Origin: Bacteroidetes bacterium CG23_combo_of_CG06-09_8_20_14_all_32_9
GTDB taxonomy: Bacteria; Bacteroidota; Bacteroidia; Bacteroidales; GWA2-32-17
DNA length: 6,564 nucleotides
Assembly: GCA_002771395.1 (NCBI GenBank)
Contig: PCSS01000110.1
Span: 1 to 6,564 of the forward strand
Direction of reading: 5' to 3'
The notes under the pieces were generated by a model. It had not been told where the DNA came from, did not search any database, and saw nothing but the letters and a program-made list of their open reading frames with translations. Positions 4,795-6,564 of the stretch are shown here, piece after piece. The position numbers and the translations under genes are program-made. Positions within the stretch are counted from its first letter, which is position 1; each line of letters opens with the position of its first letter.

Positions 4795-5904
4795 ATGTAT
4801 GTAAACGGAAAACATTACTATGCTTTGTGGGTTGACGAAACAAATAATGCCGTTAAAATAGTTAATCAACTTAAAATTCCTTATGAATTTGAAATTTGTG
4901 AAATTACTTCATATCTTGAATTAGTTAATGCCATAAAAGACATGCATTTACGTGGTGCCCCGTTAATTGGTGTTGCCGGGGCATTTGCTGTTTGGCTGGC
5001 AAGTTTGGAGGCAAAAAAAACTTCTAATCCCGAATTTTTTTTAAATAATGCATATAATAATATAGTATCGGCACGACCAACAGCAGTAAATTTGAAATTT
5101 GCCGCTTCGCTTGTTTATAACAAAGTAATTCAATGTAAAAATTCCGAAAATCGTGCAGAAATTGCATTAACTACCGCAAAATATTTTTATAACTCGGAGA
5201 TAGAAAATTTTAAAAAAATTGGTGAAAACGGATTACCGCTCATTAAAAAATTAGCATCACAAAAAAATGGTGAACCGGTTAATATCCTTACACATTGCAA
5301 TGCAGGCTGGCTGGCATGCGGTGATTACGGAACAGCCACATCGGCTATTTATCTTGCTCATAAAAAAGGCATAAAAATTCATGTTTGGATTGACGAGACG
5401 CGACCTCGCCTGCAAGGTGCAAAACTTACCGCTTGGGAAATGAACAATGAAAAAATTCCGTTTACTGTGATAGCCGACAATACAGGCGGTTATCTTATGC
5501 AGGAAGGAATGGTTGATATAGTTATTGTTGGGGCCGACAGAGTTGCAGCAAACGGCGATGTGGCAAATAAAATCGGAACATATTTAAAAGCTTTGGCTGC
5601 ATTTAATAATCATATTCCGTTTTATGTTGCATTACCTTCAAGCACTATAGATTTTGGTTTGCAACAAGGAGTTCATCACATTGCTATTGAAAAACGAAAT
5701 AAAAATGAAATTCTTCAGATTGAAGGAATTACAAAAAATGGAAATGTTGAAACTATTAATATTATGCCCGAAAATTATTCTGTGGCAAATTATGCTTTTG
5801 ATATTACACCGGCACACTTTGTTACAGGATTAATAACTGAACAAGGTATTGTATCTGCAAAAAAGGAAGATATTATAAAGTTGTATTCAAAAAAAGCGAT
5901 TTAA
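4795..5904 (+). CDS. mtnA: S-methyl-5-thioribose-1-phosphate isomerase (MtnA family)
   Basis: A 369-aa cytoplasmic aldose-ketose isomerase of the MtnA/eIF2B-like fold. It converts 5-methylthioribose-1-phosphate to 5-methylthioribulose-1-phosphate and, in several organisms, 5-deoxyribose-1-phosphate to 5-deoxyribulose-1-phosphate. Signatures in order: LRGAPLIGVAGA (52-63, phosphate-binding Arg53), SARPTAVNL (Arg94), THCNAGWLACGDYGTA with catalytic Cys168, DETRPRLQGAKLTAWE (200-215), ADNTGGYLM, and IVGADRVAANGDVANKIGTY with catalytic Asp248. The 80-residue Cys-Asp spacing equals that of the Bacillus subtilis enzyme (Cys160/Asp240). Length is normal and no key residue is missing. The ATG at 4795 follows an A-rich leader. 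The aldolase gene starts one base after the stop, so the two are surely co-transcribed. Family identity is very secure; whether the physiological substrate is the methylthio or the deoxy sugar cannot be decided here. Confidence 0.96.
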   Translation: MYVNGKHYYALWVDETNNAVKIVNQLKIPYEFEICEITSYLELVNAIKDMHLRGAPLIGVAGAFAVWLASLEAKKTSNPEFFLNNAYNNIVSARPTAVNLKFAASLVYNKVIQCKNSENRAEIALTTAKYFYNSEIENFKKIGENGLPLIKKLASQKNGEPVNILTHCNAGWLACGDYGTATSAIYLAHKKGIKIHVWIDETRPRLQGAKLTAWEMNNEKIPFTVIADNTGGYLMQEGMVDIVIVGADRVAANGDVANKIGTYLKALAAFNNHIPFYVALPSSTIDFGLQQGVHHIAIEKRNKNEILQIEGITKNGNVETINIMPENYSVANYAFDITPAHFVTGLITEQGIVSAKKEDIIKLYSKKAI

Positions 5905-5905
5905 T

Positions 5906-6559
5906 ATGGAAGAAAACATTAAGCAGGAAGTTGCATATTTTATGCGACGCCTCTATAACAAAGGACTTACAACAAGTTTAGGCGGAAATATAAGTTGCAA
6001 AATTGATAATGAAAAATTTGTAATTACACCAGGTCAAACCGATAAAGGACGTATGAAAGCCGATGAATTGGGAATTTTTGGTTTAAACGGCAACAATTAC
6101 ACTCCCAATATAAAGCTCAGCATGGAAACCAAAATGCACCTTTTTATTTATCAAAAAAGACCTGATATAAAAGCTATTGTACATGCGCATCCGCCCTTCG
6201 CTTCTTTTTTTGCCGTTTCCGATAAAAAACTAAATTGTAAATTACTTGGTGAAGCCCGCGCCTTACTTGGCAAACCCGAATATTCTCCTTATGCACTTAT
6301 GGGAACAGAAAAACTTGCCGAACTTGTTTCTGAGTCTGTTGTAAAAAGCAATCTGGTAATTCTTAAAAACCACGGGATTTTAACAGTTGGCGATACACTT
6401 ATTACAGCCATTAACCGTATTGAAGTTGCTGAAATGGCTGCACAATTAACTTTATTAACTAATTTACACGGAAACACCACTGAATTGACTAAAGACCAGT
6501 TGACAGAGATTGATATATTGATGAAAAGTAACTACTCACCCGCAAAACTACAGAAGTGA
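5906..6559 (+). CDS. Class II aldolase, fuculose-1-phosphate aldolase-like
   Basis: A complete 217-aa cytoplasmic zinc enzyme of the class II aldolase/adducin fold, nearly the length of E. coli FucA (215 aa). Motifs: GGNIS (26-30, phosphate loop), TPGQTDKGRM (41-50), SMETKMH with the likely catalytic Glu74, zinc ligands His93 and His95 in VHAHPP, and His156 in KNHG. A Tyr210 lies near the C-terminus. These positions are each one higher than FucA Glu73, His92, His94, His155 and Tyr209, supporting retro-aldol cleavage rather than the epimerase (AraD) or MtnB dehydratase types. Directly after mtnA, the expected substrate is 5-methylthio- or 5-deoxyribulose-1-phosphate, giving DHAP plus (methylthio)acetaldehyde or acetaldehyde. 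This role is inferred from context. An MtnB-like dehydratase is the main alternative, but no mtnC/D is seen. It ends with TGA five bases before the window edge. Confidence 0.9.
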   Translation: MEENIKQEVAYFMRRLYNKGLTTSLGGNISCKIDNEKFVITPGQTDKGRMKADELGIFGLNGNNYTPNIKLSMETKMHLFIYQKRPDIKAIVHAHPPFASFFAVSDKKLNCKLLGEARALLGKPEYSPYALMGTEKLAELVSESVVKSNLVILKNHGILTVGDTLITAINRIEVAEMAAQLTLLTNLHGNTTELTKDQLTEIDILMKSNYSPAKLQK

Positions 6560-6564
6560 TTAAT

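Noticed and set aside
6289..6480. Minus-strand ORF of 63 codons inside the aldolase gene.
   Set aside because: Antisense shadow across the third zinc ligand region of the aldolase; no independent support.

Overview
The window is AT-rich chromosomal DNA from a member of the Bacteroidota, probably an uncultured Bacteroidales-like lineage. The evidence is: no Shine-Dalgarno sequences but A/T-rich leaders before the start codons; TAnnTTTG-type -7 boxes; a secreted protein whose C-terminus resembles a type IX secretion sorting domain; and a large periplasmic TPR protein of a Bacteroidota-typical kind. There is no phage, plasmid, CRISPR, tRNA or rRNA signal and no transposase.

Layout. (1) 1-224: intergenic, with a truncated copy of repeat family E2. 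(2) 225-2141, minus: a 638-aa exported TPR protein. (3) 2142-2703: a divergent intergenic region with a full-length E2 element (2187-2404), then an AT-rich leader with a candidate promoter. (4) 2704-3513, plus: a 269-aa secreted protein of unknown function. (5) 3514-3953: a convergent intergenic region filled by an E1 element (3561-3702) and, directly next to it, a second full-length E2 (3705-3924). (6) 3954-4586, minus: a YihX-like HAD phosphatase. (7) 4587-4794: a divergent intergenic region occupied mostly by a second E1 element. (8) 4795-5904 and 5906-6559, plus: a two-gene operon of mtnA and a FucA-like class II aldolase, one base apart.

Function. The mtnA-aldolase pair is the metabolic core. 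MtnA turns 5-(methylthio)ribose-1-phosphate, or the 5-deoxy analogue, into the ribulose-1-phosphate. A class II aldolase can then split this into DHAP and an aldehyde. This is the logic of the DHAP shunt for by-products of S-adenosylmethionine chemistry (MTA and 5'-deoxyadenosine). No mtnB/C/D-type gene is visible, and the window ends five bases after the aldolase, so the kinase or phosphorylase step is not visible.

The most unusual content is non-coding. Every intergenic region carries a member of one of two MITE-like inverted-repeat families, E1 (about 145 bp) and E2 (about 220 bp). The families have different terminal inverted repeats but share an internal module of TATACC hexamers spaced 7 and 8 bp alternately. 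E2 also has a nested pair of palindromes. I do not recognise either family by name.
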